A DNA stretch of 64,000 bases, from contig JAJTUP010000060.1 in the NCBI GenBank assembly GCA_021399435.1, positions 304,708-368,707 of the forward strand, in the 5' to 3' direction. The notes beneath the pieces are model-generated. The model saw only the letters and a program-made list of their open reading frames with translations. It did not search any database and was not told where the DNA came from. This document shows, piece after piece, positions 20,193 through 31,408 of this stretch. Within the stretch, counting starts at the first letter, position 1, and each line of letters starts with the position of its first letter. Both the position numbers and the translations under genes were made by a program. The stretch is from Diaporthe sp. PMI_573 (lineage: Eukaryota > Ascomycota > Sordariomycetes > Diaporthales > Diaporthaceae).

Positions 20193-21155
20193 GTACTACA
20201 TGATAATGTTTCCCAGCGTCAGCTTCAGCCCCAGCGTCTCGGCTCAGGGAGGGGAAATCGCCATACTCGAGGGATATAATCGTCGAGGAGGAAAGGAGGT
20301 GCCAAGTGGAGACAGCGTGCGTGTGGGAGACGCCCAGCCGGATGCTTCCAAGCAGAACGTGCGGCTGCCGCACACTTCATCATGTGGCTTACAGAGCCAT
20401 ATACTATCAACAAGAGGGATTCAAGTGGGCATGTGAGTATTTCTGAGCTCCTGTTTCAATTCCGAGTTGAATGGTGTCAAGAAATCATAACACCCTCGGT
20501 GGCGCGTTGCATAAAACTGCAGGTGGCAATGTGTGGTTGTAGTTCAAGGGTTCTGGGGATGCCAAGCTGCTCTGCACGGGTACTTCCGCCTGGAGAAGGG
20601 GCTGTATTATGGAACTGTTAGCAGCTAGCTGGATGTGCTACAATCACATGTACTGATTACACACGCTGGGACCTTTTCAACTCCATGATCATTTATTTAC
20701 GAGGTTCAAATTTGCGAAGTATATACCTAGCATCGGAGAATTTCCACATTCTATCGTGCATCAAGTCATCAAATAGCCACCCACCAATTCATCTCTCAGT
20801 TGACCTGCAACCTCGAGTGATAATATGTACAAACCCCAACCAGAACACCTTGAAACCAGACCACCAAGAAAACAAGAAAGATAAAAAGAAAGAATGCTCG
20901 CCCTCGTCCTTTTACCGGATCGAGAGCTAAACACTCTCTCCCACCTATCGCTTGAACTTCGCCCCATCCCGCATTGTGTTCACTTGTACAAGGCGAATTA
21001 CCCCAGCGTCATTCTTACCGCGGGAATTTCACCCGCTTCTTTCTTTCGAATAAAGATATGTCGCTGAAACACGCATACACTTCCTCCGGGTCGCTTTTCA
21101 GCAGTATGCCATGGCATTCCTCCCGGTGGCTTGTGCTACATCGTTAGTAATTCTT
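20193..21155. other. Intergenic region, no supported gene
   Basis: Holds the promoter of the radical SAM gene and the 3' region of the next minus-strand gene. A purine-rich A/AAG stretch occurs at about 20860-20895. No coding signal seen. Confidence 0.4.
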
Positions 21156-22259
21156 CTAGGCCTTGTTGTCGCTATTTACGTGTCGAGGGATGTCGACGAG
21201 TTCTCTGGTCGATAAGAACTGAACGATTTGTGACGGTGTAGCTACATTCTCGCTACCATCGAAACTTCTTCTCACCAATTTCCATAGTAAGTTCAAGGCC
21301 GCCTCCGAGGCCTTGCGTTCGCTTGTGATGCGAACTAGCTGTTCGTTAATAATAATTTCCTTTGTGATAATTTCCTGGATAAATGCGCTCATGTGTTGGT
21401 TCTCCTCTGTAAGTCGACGGTTAGATTCCATGATAGGCTCGAAGTCTGAGACAACGATGGAGGGCAGTCTGACCTCACTCGAATCTTCCCAACTCGTCGT
21501 CGCCTCCAGTTCATAAACAGATCCGCTGGCCAGGCTGACTTCACTCAGGCTGTCTCTGCTTGTCGTCCCCTCAAGTTCGTAGATCGAACTGTTGGACAGA
21601 CTGGCCTGACTTGGTGTTTCCAATTCGTAGATTGAGAGGTTGATAACCTTTCGGTTATGACAATCATCTGCTTCTTCCGTGATTGCAGGAAATGCGTTCT
21701 CTAGCAACTCCTTTTCCTCCCCGGTGAAAATAGTTCCTCGTCGTTCATGGGATCTGGACTTCCGGGGCTTCCGGGCACGGAATGGAGGGTGGCAGCGTAG
21801 AGGGTCCAGGCCTCCCGTTGGAAAAGGCCCTCGTCTGCCGATGTTGGCTGAAGTGGTTAATAACGGACAAGGAGATGGGCCCTGAGCGTTACTTACTGCT
21901 GCAGGTGCAGAAATCACTTTGGTCTGCCCTTGTTTCTGAGCCATGTACGACCTCAGGTTTGTGACTGCATGCTTCCGCTTCAGATTGGGTGGAAGAGGGC
22001 TGAGCAAGCTGTGTACACGCACGAGCACTATGGGAAGGCTAGAGTTGTTGTAGGAACGCATGCTTACAGCAAGCCTTGTAGCTACTGTTGAATCCAGGCT
22101 TCCAACAGTGCTCTCGGTACGTTGCCGTAAGTGATCCTTGAAGGGCATCATCTCCTCGGTCGCGTTTGTGTTGTTTCCGGTGGTTGAGTGGTGTGCTGGT
22201 TTGTCGGTGACCATAAAGAGGGGGATGTGGCAGTTGAAATACCCGCTGGTGGTTCTCAT
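21156..22259 (-). CDS. Unknown protein with repeated S[IV]YELE motifs
   Basis: A 367-codon ATG-initiated frame that I do not recognise. The first 190 residues are low-complexity and basic, with RARKPRKSRSHERRG resembling a nuclear localisation signal. Residues 209-252 carry three related copies of a short motif: SIYELE at 209, SIYELE at 225 and SVYELE at 247, each followed by T/S-rich linkers with SLS. The C-terminal 110 residues (FEPIMESNRRLTEENQHMSA, then EQLVRITSERKASEAALNLL) look helical, probably a coiled coil. A GTAAGT...TTCAG pair at about 21846-21894 could be an intron, but removing its 49 nt would shift the frame, so I leave it in. It is a plausible real but lineage-restricted gene; function unknown. 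Confidence 0.5.
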   Translation of the reverse strand: MRTTSGYFNCHIPLFMVTDKPAHHSTTGNNTNATEEMMPFKDHLRQRTESTVGSLDSTVATRLAVSMRSYNNSSLPIVLVRVHSLLSPLPPNLKRKHAVTNLRSYMAQKQGQTKVISAPAAVSNAQGPSPCPLLTTSANIGRRGPFPTGGLDPLRCHPPFRARKPRKSRSHERRGTIFTGEEKELLENAFPAITEEADDCHNRKVINLSIYELETPSQASLSNSSIYELEGTTSRDSLSEVSLASGSVYELEATTSWEDSSEVRLPSIVVSDFEPIMESNRRLTEENQHMSAFIQEIITKEIIINEQLVRITSERKASEAALNLLWKLVRRSFDGSENVATPSQIVQFLSTRELVDIPRHVNSDNKA

Positions 22260-22540
22260 GGTGGAATGTGCTCGGGATTACAAAGCACTGGTTTGCAAGA
22301 GACAGTATTTTTGTGGGAATCAACCAATTCATTGTGCCGTATCAACAGCCCTGGAGCCGAGACTTTAAAATTTAGGTACAATACATTCAAAGGCACAAGG
22401 AGCCAAGTCCAATTCTTTATTGGCCATTGCTTGAAGAGGCACGGACAAAGGAAGTAAGTAACGAAGGGTAACAACTTATAGTCGGGTGTCAAAGGTGAGT
22501 AGTTCCATGATTTGGCAGGTCAGGTCAGCACCCATTGTCT

Positions 22541-23943
22541 TCAGACAGCATGACGAAACTCAGATCCACTGCCTTGATGTGCCGTCGCCCCGAAAGCTGG
22601 TACCCCGGGCCGTTGTGCAACTAAACGATCGGTCAGTGTACAAGAGCATAGTTGAATAGGTAATTGCTTACCTCGTGGCCGCACCGGGGGAGCAAGTGAT
22701 CCAACCAGTCCCTGGCTTGTTTTCAGATGAGAGCTCAGCCCCACTCCTGTAAAGCTTTCTGAGTACGCTCGTGGGTTGTGCTGCAGCTCACGTAAAGGCT
22801 GCCGCACCCGTCCCGACCCGTGAAGAGGCACTGGAGTGCCCGACACCAGTCCGGGCACTGATAGGCCAAGACCATCAGCACCCGGTCTCTGTCGATGGTT
22901 CAAAGGTGTCATTAGTGCATCCACTATTGAAACATTAGAATTGTGGGGGATTCAAAGTTTTGTTGGTGACTTGCCCTGTGGGAACGCTGGTCCAGCCCAA
23001 ATCCCAGCACGAGGATTGGGCGCCATCATTTGCGGTTGCGCAGGCACGGCTCCAGGGCGGTCCAATCTTTCGGTGTATTGTGTTGGACGTAGTGGTGTTC
23101 CAATTAGATGCTCGTAGACTCCGCGATCTGCCTGCTGGGCTGCATAAGAGGAGGCGCCATAGAGGGTTGTGTCAACCGCGTCAGAGGCGGCATCCTGTAT
23201 ATGGCCGAGCATAGCCTTGCGTTTGAGCTTGTCGTATAGCTCCTGCGTCTGAAGCAGCTTCCGATTCTTCTCCTTGTATGCCTGGGCCAATTCCTCGTTT
23301 TTTCTGCGGAGGCTGTCGTGGTCAATGTTCATGCCTCACAAGTGTTAGCTACTTTCATGCTCGAACATTCGTCCGGCCATGACTCACTAGCCACCTTATT
23401 CTGAAGGGCTGTGAGCTGGTTATTGGCATCACCGATGATGTTGTCGAGAGAAGCGCTGAGTTCAGAATATCGGCTGGTGAGGACTTTGCAACGGTGGGCC
23501 TCCCAGGTCCTTGCACACAGTCTCGTTAGAAGCCACCAGGCGTCGTGTACACGGCAGAGGGACGAACAGATCCTGTGTCATCTGATAAGACCAGAAGCTC
23601 AATGCACGTCCCGCACATTCCATGATAGCTTCTGGGCTCAGGCCACTGAGGACACTGGTCTTGTAGTCCTCACTTGGGTTGAGGTTGGTGATCATGGCGT
23701 CGTCGGGTCTCGGCAGCTGTGTCTGACATGCTGGACACCTTCGGTGTTCAGGAGCAATCCCATTAAAGCCGGAGCGGCTGACGCAATCAACACAAAAGAT
23801 ATGACTGTTGGGTTTCTCGGGTCAGTAATGATGAGTCGCGCATTGGATGCAAGACGGGTTGAATACCTGCAGGTCGTCACCAGGGCCCTGTCGCGCAGCT
23901 CCACGCGACACTTGATATCGTTGCACCTGAGGGCATGCTCCAT
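22541..23943 (-). CDS. HEI10: HEI10/CCNB1IP1-type meiotic RING-finger E3 ligase
   Basis: Member of the Zip3/HEI10 family that marks and promotes meiotic crossovers along the synaptonemal complex, acting as a SUMO/ubiquitin E3. Six minus-strand exons (23867-23943, 23568-23804, 23388-23509, 22975-23334, 22672-22923, 22541-22620) give 375 residues. The RING is C3HC4: C7, C12, C25, H27, C30, C33, C49, C52, in MEHALRCNDIKC, TTCSHIFCVDC and RRCPACQ. Next come the family block GLSPEAIMECAGRALSFWSY and a coiled coil (NEELAQAYKEKNRKLLQTQE). The tail is disordered and proline-rich. Intron 4 uses a GC-AG pair (donor GCAAGT at 22974 reading down). Intron 2 has the weaker donor GTTCGT. The start matches the family MEHTLRCN. 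Strong identification; intron edges inferred. Confidence 0.87.
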
Positions 23944-24486
23944 GCTTGGTCTCTGAACCAAGGCCCGCCGTGGTGGTTATCTGAAGGCGCGTCGATGATC
24001 ATAACACCTTGGAGGTGCGCAGTTGTTGGTTCTTGGTTCTTGGTTCTCATGTTCAAAACGGCTTGAATGTAGTCGGTGCCTGCTATTTCTGAGACCCAAG
24101 GTCCAAAAGCTAGGTTCGCGACTTCCATTCTCCCAGCCAGAACATTTCCGCAGGGGTGCAGCTATTGCCTGGGGCTTTAGTACACACGTCCCTTGTCTCT
24201 GTGCACGTAAATCTGGGAGTGTGGGTACCTCCCGTCCCTCACCCTCTCTCCTGCCTGGCAGCTTCCCCACATGCCCTTTTGCCCCTCTTGCTGTGGCTGA
24301 AGCTTGGCCTAGCTTACCTCACCCAAGCTTATGTTGACTTCAATCCAAGACAGTCCGAGGCAGCACAGGCCTTTGAAGCAGGCGCGTTGTTGTTTTGAGG
24401 CAAGCGAAATCGGCCGAGAAAAGATCAGAGAGTCAGTTTCTCTCATTTCTTGCCTGCCTCGGACAGTATCCTGGTGCTGAAGGAGG
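23944..24486. promoter_or_regulatory. Divergent promoter region of HEI10 and ULA1
   Basis: No gene supported. Contains two adjacent TTGGTTCT(T/C) copies at about 24026-24046 and pyrimidine-rich stretches near 24230-24300. Confidence 0.4.
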
Positions 24487-26401
24487 ATGCTAATGACAAT
24501 GGCTCAGCAGATGGCGGAAACCACGGCTATCCAGACGCCACCAGTCCTTGAAGGACATGTGCCTTCAGAGAAGGAGAAGAAGTATGACCGCCAGCTCCGT
24601 CTATGGGCGGCAAGCGGACAAGCTGCTCTGGAGTCTGCAAACATCCTGCTCTTCAACACAGGCTCTGGGACTGTCGGCGTTGAGGCCCTCAAAAACCTAG
24701 TCCTGCCGGGTAACGTCGTGCCCTGAACAGCCGCCTTCTGAATCCAGGCTGACCCATCTGCTTTCGCCCCAGGGATCGGTCGGTTTGCAATTATTGACGA
24801 TGCCACGGTGAAAGAGGCTGACCTAGGTGTCAACTTCTTCCTGGATGAGAGTTCTCTGGGCAGGTCAAGAGCCCAGTCTTGCACAGAGCTCCTTCTTGAG
24901 CTGAACCCAGAGGTCCACGGGGAATGGTTCCCAAAGAACCAAGTATGTGGACACAGTGGTCTTCTCAAGCAAGCGAAATTCTGTTGAATTGGACTCGGCT
25001 GATGACTTGTTGCACTAGGAGCCGTTGGAGCTGGAAAAGATACTCTCGGCATCGCCTACCTTCACCATGATAATGTACACTTTGCCAATCGACCCAGCGC
25101 ACTTGACGGTGCTGCAAACGTACGCAAGCGGGCATCTCACCCCGCTGGTTGCCATCCATTCGGCTGGATTATACTCGTACTTTCGAGCGAGCCTCCCGGG
25201 CACTTTCCCTATCGTCGATACCCATCCGGACGAGGCTTCCACTACTGATCTACGTCTACTCTCCCCATGGCCTGAGTTGCGCGAATTCGCTGTCCAGATG
25301 ACGAAGGATTTAGACTCCATGGAAAACCATGAGCACGGCCACATACCATATGTGGTCATCCTGCTGCACTACCTTGAACAGTGGAAGGCCACCCGCGGCG
25401 ATTACCCAAAGAACTATGCCGAAAAGACCGAATTCCGGAAAATGGTTGCGGATTCAGCAAGAAGGGATAACCCGGAGGGTGGCGAGGAAAACTTCGACGA
25501 GGCGGTGGCGGCGGTCGTGAAGACCATAGTGCCCTCTAGTCTCCCATCGAGCCTGAAGGAGGTGTTCGCCTACATCCACACTCAACCAGTATGTTTCATT
25601 GAAGTTACCGATACAGTCAATAGCCAGTGACGCTAATGTGGGCTGCTTCAGATCGAGGAAAGGCCGAGCTTCTGGATCATCGCCGACGCGGTGAGTCGGT
25701 TCTACAAAGAGCACAACTGTTTGCCACTGCCGGGGAATGTACCGGACATGAAGGCGCAGTCCAAGGTCTACATCCAACTTCAAAACATCTACAAGGCCAA
25801 GGCTCGGCAAGACGTGGCTGAGGTGCTGGGCACTGTCAGACAGAGTCCAGGTGGCAAAGATGTTGATCCTGGAGAGGTTGAACTTTTCTGCAAGAATGCA
25901 GCCTTCGTCAAGCTCGTCAATTCCGGAGCTACTAGCGCTGATCGCCTCGCCAAAGTCGCCAGTAAGCCCTGACTCACTGTGTAGACTAACCGCATGGCCC
26001 CATGCCGGGTGAAAAGGGGGGGGGGGACCGTGTGCTGACCAGCGTTTGCAGAGGAAGAACTGGACAACGACGTAAACATGGAGGCCATGATGATGCCTCT
26101 GTCCTTGATCCCGATATACTTGGCACTCCGTGCGACATCACACAATGACCAGGCATCATCCGAAGAAATATTGAGGAATATCGGAGACACTGTCCCAGAT
26201 GCCGACCAAAACGAACGACTCGTCAAGATTTCCAGAGAGGTGGCTCGCGCTGGCGGTGGAGAGCTGCACAACACATCCGCTCTCACGGGTGGAATGGTGG
26301 CCCAAGAGGTCATCAAGATCATCACGAAGCAATACATACCAGTGGACAACACGTGTATCTTTGACGGGATCAGCAGCAGATGCCAGGTGCTTCGTCTCTG
26401 A
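24487..26401 (+). CDS. ULA1: NEDD8-activating enzyme E1 regulatory subunit (Ula1/APPBP1)
   Basis: Non-catalytic half of the heterodimeric E1 that adenylates and passes on NEDD8/Rub1 for cullin neddylation; its partner is Uba3. Five exons (24487-24709, 24773-24942, 25019-25588, 25652-25961, 26052-26401) give 540 residues. Typical blocks are [20 protein letters not shown], the Rossmann segment [40 protein letters not shown] with NFFLD, and the C-terminal [20 protein letters not shown] and [17 protein letters not shown]. As expected for this subunit, no catalytic cysteine motif is present. Three ATGs open the frame (24487, 24493, 24499); I take the first, and the choice changes only four residues. 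Very secure. Confidence 0.95.
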
Positions 26402-29400
26402 ATGAGCGAAAGCGATGATGGTTTGCATCGGCTTCCACAAACAGCCTTCCAGGTATGTGCAGCCTTCAATGGGGGTACCGTCAACGTATTTCCCGGCTTG
26501 TATTTTCGGGGCTGGATGACTTCTAGCTTTGCCAATGAGAGTTGAGAACAGCTGACGGGCGCTTGGAGAACGGTGTATGGGACCTGACACGGCCCTATTC
26601 AGACACAAGCGGGCACGAACAATCCAAAACCGGAATGGATCTCTTGGCCAAAGATGTTGGTTCAATCTCGCGTCATCCGGACCGCGGCCTCCAAACCAGG
26701 GCAGGCCTATACAAATAGATTGACGAACTTATCGGGCCGCAAGTCCTAGATTGCTAGCAGAGCCACTGCAACCCTGGAATGGCTTTTGGTCCGGGGACGG
26801 CGTCATTGCGGCAAACTGTGACCGTGTGTGCCTGGGGACCAGAGAATCAAAGCAGTTACTACCAGCTACCAGAGTGCCTTGCTCTACATGCGATGCTGAA
26901 GCAAGTTCAAGGGCACTCTCAGGGGAAACCCAAGCAGCCACTGTGTCTCTTGTTGGAATGGAAATGCGTAACAACTAGCATCGCCGAGCTCTTTCGATTT
27001 GAGAACACACCGCCGCGAGTGCCATGCACCGCACACTTCATCCAAGCCATCCCCGCTTTACTGGCCCACAATGCTGCCGTACAATGACTTGCGACTTCAT
27101 GGAACCAAAGAGCCCTGGGGGGGGGGTGTTCTTTGTGCCTGGATCGTCCCCTGCCCAGCCAGCACAAGCGGGACCATGTTCGCGAAACACAAATTGCTGA
27201 CAGGTGTGAGTGGACCTAAGCTGCCGAGAATTCCAGAGAAACATGGTTGGAATATACAAGCATAGCATCCTAGGCATATCTGAGCTGTTCTCATGGGAGC
27301 ATGAAAGTCGAGATTGCGGTCGGTTTCGACGCGGCATGCCCAAAGCTCTTATTGGGCAAACCAGCACAGCCCCGGCCAGAGCACAACTCACAAGAGCCTG
27401 ACAGCTGTGTTCCCACCAACATGGACTTCCCGTGCCGCCTCGCTTGGGCTTTGAAGTCAAAATCTGACAGCTCCACTGCACCGGTAGCCGGCAAGCTCCA
27501 GCCTACGAAGCGACTGCTGTTAAATGTAATGTGATAGCGCTCGCCTCGTATGAAAACGGTTAGCTGGGAGGAGGGCGTCATCAGAAAGTGCTGGATGCGA
27601 CATTCCATCGCGTTGCACTACAGATGATGATGTAGAGCCTCGCTTATTGGAGAGGCACAGCGGACTTGCGAGAAAACAAAACGGCTACCTGTCATGTGGA
27701 CATCAAATTTGACGACAGCACTGCACCAGGCCGGGCCTCGATGCCGTTACCATGCCACTGATTCGGCACACCTGCACAAAATCCCCCATGGCAGGCGAGG
27801 TACATGATCAGCGGGCGTTGACGCCCATTGGCCTGCCCTCGGCCGCCGCCCTGTCCCTTGTGCGGAACGCTTTTCTGCATTGCCAGGGGTAAGGATCACC
27901 CTGATTGGGAAATCCCGTCTGGGTCTTTCAGTGTCCCACAGCGTGAATATCCGCACGTCTCCATACCGAGAGGAGCCGGAGTGGGCAGCATCGACTACTG
28001 AAAGATGTCAGTTAGCATGAAGGTACTGTGTAAGTCGAGTCGCTGATACTTCGCTTGGCACCACAACGGGCCCATTAACGGGCAGCGAAAGTAGAGGCAG
28101 GGGCAGAATGCCCCAGCTGTTTCAGATCGCCAGGACACTCGAATTTCCAGCAATTACCCGCGCGCTGGCGAATGATTGGGTGGACAAAATCGGCAAAGAG
28201 ACAACCCTGCTCATCCGATTTCCTAACATCTGACCTGCACATCTTTGATGATCATATGCAAACGGGCTCGCTTGCCTAAAAGTCCATAGCACCTGCATGA
28301 TGGCCCAATTCACCCTACATTCATAGTACAGAATACCATGTACAGGATATGTGCAACATGTGGGGAAGCCAACTGCGACGGTGACTGGCTGGCCGGCTCG
28401 ACGCCTCCGTCAAGTGTCACCGAAGAAAGTGCTACACATCAGAGTTCGCTGACAAGAGCCACAACATGTCATACCCCACCAGCCCACCGGTCGCTTCGGC
28501 CAGAGAAGCTCTCATGGCCCGCCCCCCTTACTCATCCAGTACCGGGATGCCAAGCCGCTACCGCCTTTCAACCGCCATCGTCTCATGCATGCAGTTGACC
28601 TCGTGAGACAAAGTTGTACCACGATGGGATGTGGGGACCGAGGCGCCGGAAGGGGACGGGAAGGACGCGAGCAGCGGCAGGCGGAAATCCGTCCTTGGGC
28701 GCCGAAGAACACCACACGCACCCATCGCCTGGCAATTGCTTCGTCCAGTCCGGGGTACACACCTAGCCGAACAGATTTTTAGAGCCTGTCAGCACTTGAT
28801 GCGCGTCACCAGGTGTTTCCTTTCCTGGGGTATTTTGCGGGGTGAGCGGGCGATCGCGACGCCGTTCTAGGGACGACGAGAGGGCGACATCGGGGACCAA
28901 CCCAAATCTTCCTCCATCGTAGACCACGCCGTCCGCGTGCCCGGCGACTGAGCTGGTCCTTGAGCGACAGCAGCCCACAAGTACTGTACCGTCGGTGGTG
29001 GAAAGCTTCCCTTGCGCGGCTTTCGCCCCAAGGCTTTTCCTCCACCTGCAAATGTTCAGGGCGTGCATGATGAGTGGGCCGCATCAAGGAGAGCCGCCCA
29101 TCCACACCGACTACGCCCAAGATGCTACTCCCAAGAAGTCCCTGGGGAGGGCCCCCAAAGAGGCAAACCTCAGCCAGACGCTATCCCAAGAAGGGGGACG
29201 GGCGCGAGAGGCGACTTCGAGTCGGGTTTTGAGCGCTACGGGATTGGGCCGAACCACACCCATTGCATCGTGAGAGCATCGTGGTTCAGGCGCCGTCTCG
29301 CGGGACCCATCACGCTGACTCGAGCTTGCTGGCGCTAACGGCGAAGGTGTCTGTCTATTAAGACTCACATCATGGGACAAGACGCACAGGGCCGAGATTC

Positions 29401-31408
29401 CTGTATCAAGGCTGAGGAGGCCGTCATGGTCAGCTACGCACTCATGGCCCAGTCGAGCCGCTTGGAAGCGGCGCGGTGGCTCGAGGTGCTAGCGACTAGG
29501 TCCCAGAAAACGGCTGTGTGTGGGCACCACTTCAGGCAATGATGTGCGTGTTGCCAGGGGCAGAGGGCGTGTCAGTCAATATCGAGCTGTCAATTAACCG
29601 ATGCTGGCCACGAACGAGGGAGTACTGCTGTGGTAGTGGTGCAGCGGTCATGTATGCGATGGCCCAGTGGTCAACCCAGAAGCGCAGGCTGGTGGTGCCG
29701 TGTAAAGGCCGCCTCTCCAGATTCCCATGGCCAGCAGTCCCACTGATTGGCCCAGAAAGAACATTCGACCCTCCACCTTATTCCCCATCATATCCACGGG
29801 ACGGTTGCCGCAGGACATGCGGCTTCCCCACAAAATCAGATCCAACCACGTCCAGCGTGTGTGAGTTACACAGCACGCGTTGGCGTCCAACAGAGATCGA
29901 TGGGGATGGCGATCTTCCGTCATGAGCCTGTTCGCCCTGCTCTCGACTATACTTCCACTCAACTTTGGCTTGTGCTGTCCAACCTGTCAGGCTTTCGGGA
30001 ACACGGCCGCGTCCTGTGACTCAGGAACAGCGTCTTGCCGGCCCACACCGCAACCGCAGTGTAGTTGTGTGAGTGGCGCTTCAAGAAGTAGTGTAGGTTC
30101 GAGTCGAAGCCAGTTCACCACAGGTACCCATGTTTACACGTTGATTAGAGTTTTGTTAAGGTTGCTTCCCTGCTCTGCATCATATCACCCATGCTCATGC
30201 CCTGGCCCTTGTCGCGCCACATCCCCACGATCCTTGCCTGTTCCTGATTTGCGGTACTCTTGTCCCTCCATCGTCTGTCTGCTACGAGCTTGTTCCTTTC
30301 CGTTCCCCCCTCACTGATTTCCTGGCGAAGCCGACCCATGCTCTTCCAGCAGTCAGCCGACCTGCGTGCCACACTCGATGCTGACGGGCCAGCATCATGT
30401 AGCCGAAGGTATTCGCAACGTCTTGTCTGGGCTCACAGCCGGGTGCGAGCCAGGTTACTGTGGGATTGAGAGTACACAGTACGGCCACCTGTATACTGCT
30501 GCGCAACGAGTTGCCTCTGATGTGCTCAAGCTGGGACAAGCCGTGCAGCCGTCAACGGGCCCCCCTGCCTCTTCTGCTCATTATTACAGCACTGTCATTG
30601 AAAAATTACACTTGCATTTCACTCAGCTTCACCCAAGATTGGCCGCCGGGGGCTGGCCATATGCCCGCTGGGTTTTACTTTGGGACCGATGCCCCATTTA
30701 AGCGGCCTGGCTCGGGAACTTGTATATTCCAGACATTTTCTGGCCAGTGAAGTGCCATACTGCTCCTTTTTCTTGTCTGTACCTCTGGCGTGGCCTCGAC
30801 CGAGCATGGGGAACTCGGCATTGACCAGTCCCCTTCGCCCTCCATCCTCCTCCTCCTCCTTGCCCCCCTGCCCCCTTTCGAGCTAGCTGAGGTACAACGA
30901 CACCCCCCCCCTCCACCTGTGTACGGAGACCAGGGTCAGAGCTACATAGTACCTCTCCCACACCAGGTCCCTTGCCAAGTTTCCACCTCTCACTGCCTCT
31001 CGGTACAACACCACGCTGTGGACAGCTAAATTGTTCCCCCTTCTCGGCCCCTGTCAACCTGGGTCCCCAAGCTACTCCGCAGTCCTGCACTTCCCTGGCG
31101 ATCCGTCACTCGAGGTCCCATCCCCACAGTCTAATTTATCCACCCTTGCCCACCACCAAGGGCGCGCAATGTCAATATATAACTATTTGCCCCCATCCTG
31201 CTTCTCCTCGATTTGGGCTGCCCGAGAACAGGTGAAGTCCTCGACGGTCTTGTCTCTGTGATGGCCAAGCTTTAGATCAGCTTCATCTTTCCATCTGCTC
31301 TTTGTACATACCATTTTCTATCGTCTATGACTGTACATGCTTCTACGACATAACGCCTGGACCAAACAACCTCGCCCACTACCTATATCCATCTCTCACT
31401 GATCCACC
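26402..31408. promoter_or_regulatory. 5-kb gene-poor region upstream of the Zn2Cys6 regulator
   Basis: Many short overlapping open frames occur on both strands (longest about 145 codons), none with a recognisable domain or convincing splice-linked continuation. The distal part may hold the ULA1 3' end. The last 600 bases are strongly C/T-rich (CTCCTCCTCCTC at about 30843 and a C run at 30903-30911), as is common in fungal core promoters. A ten-G run lies at 27117-27126. I call it regulatory by position only. Confidence 0.4.
31169..31402 (+). promoter_or_regulatory. Cluster of upstream ORFs before the Zn2Cys6 regulator
   Basis: Four ATG-initiated short frames precede the main start at 31409: 31169-31261 (30 residues), 31261-31275 (MAKL, its ATG overlapping the previous stop as TGATGG), 31327-31353 (8 residues) and 31337-31402 (21 residues, stopping 6 bases before the main ATG). 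If the leader starts upstream of them, they would be expected to lower or condition translation. The transcription start is not known. Confidence 0.45.

Noticed and set aside
21846..21894. Possible GTAAGT...CAG intron in the YELE-motif gene
   Set aside because: Removing 49 nt breaks an otherwise continuous frame; kept as coding.
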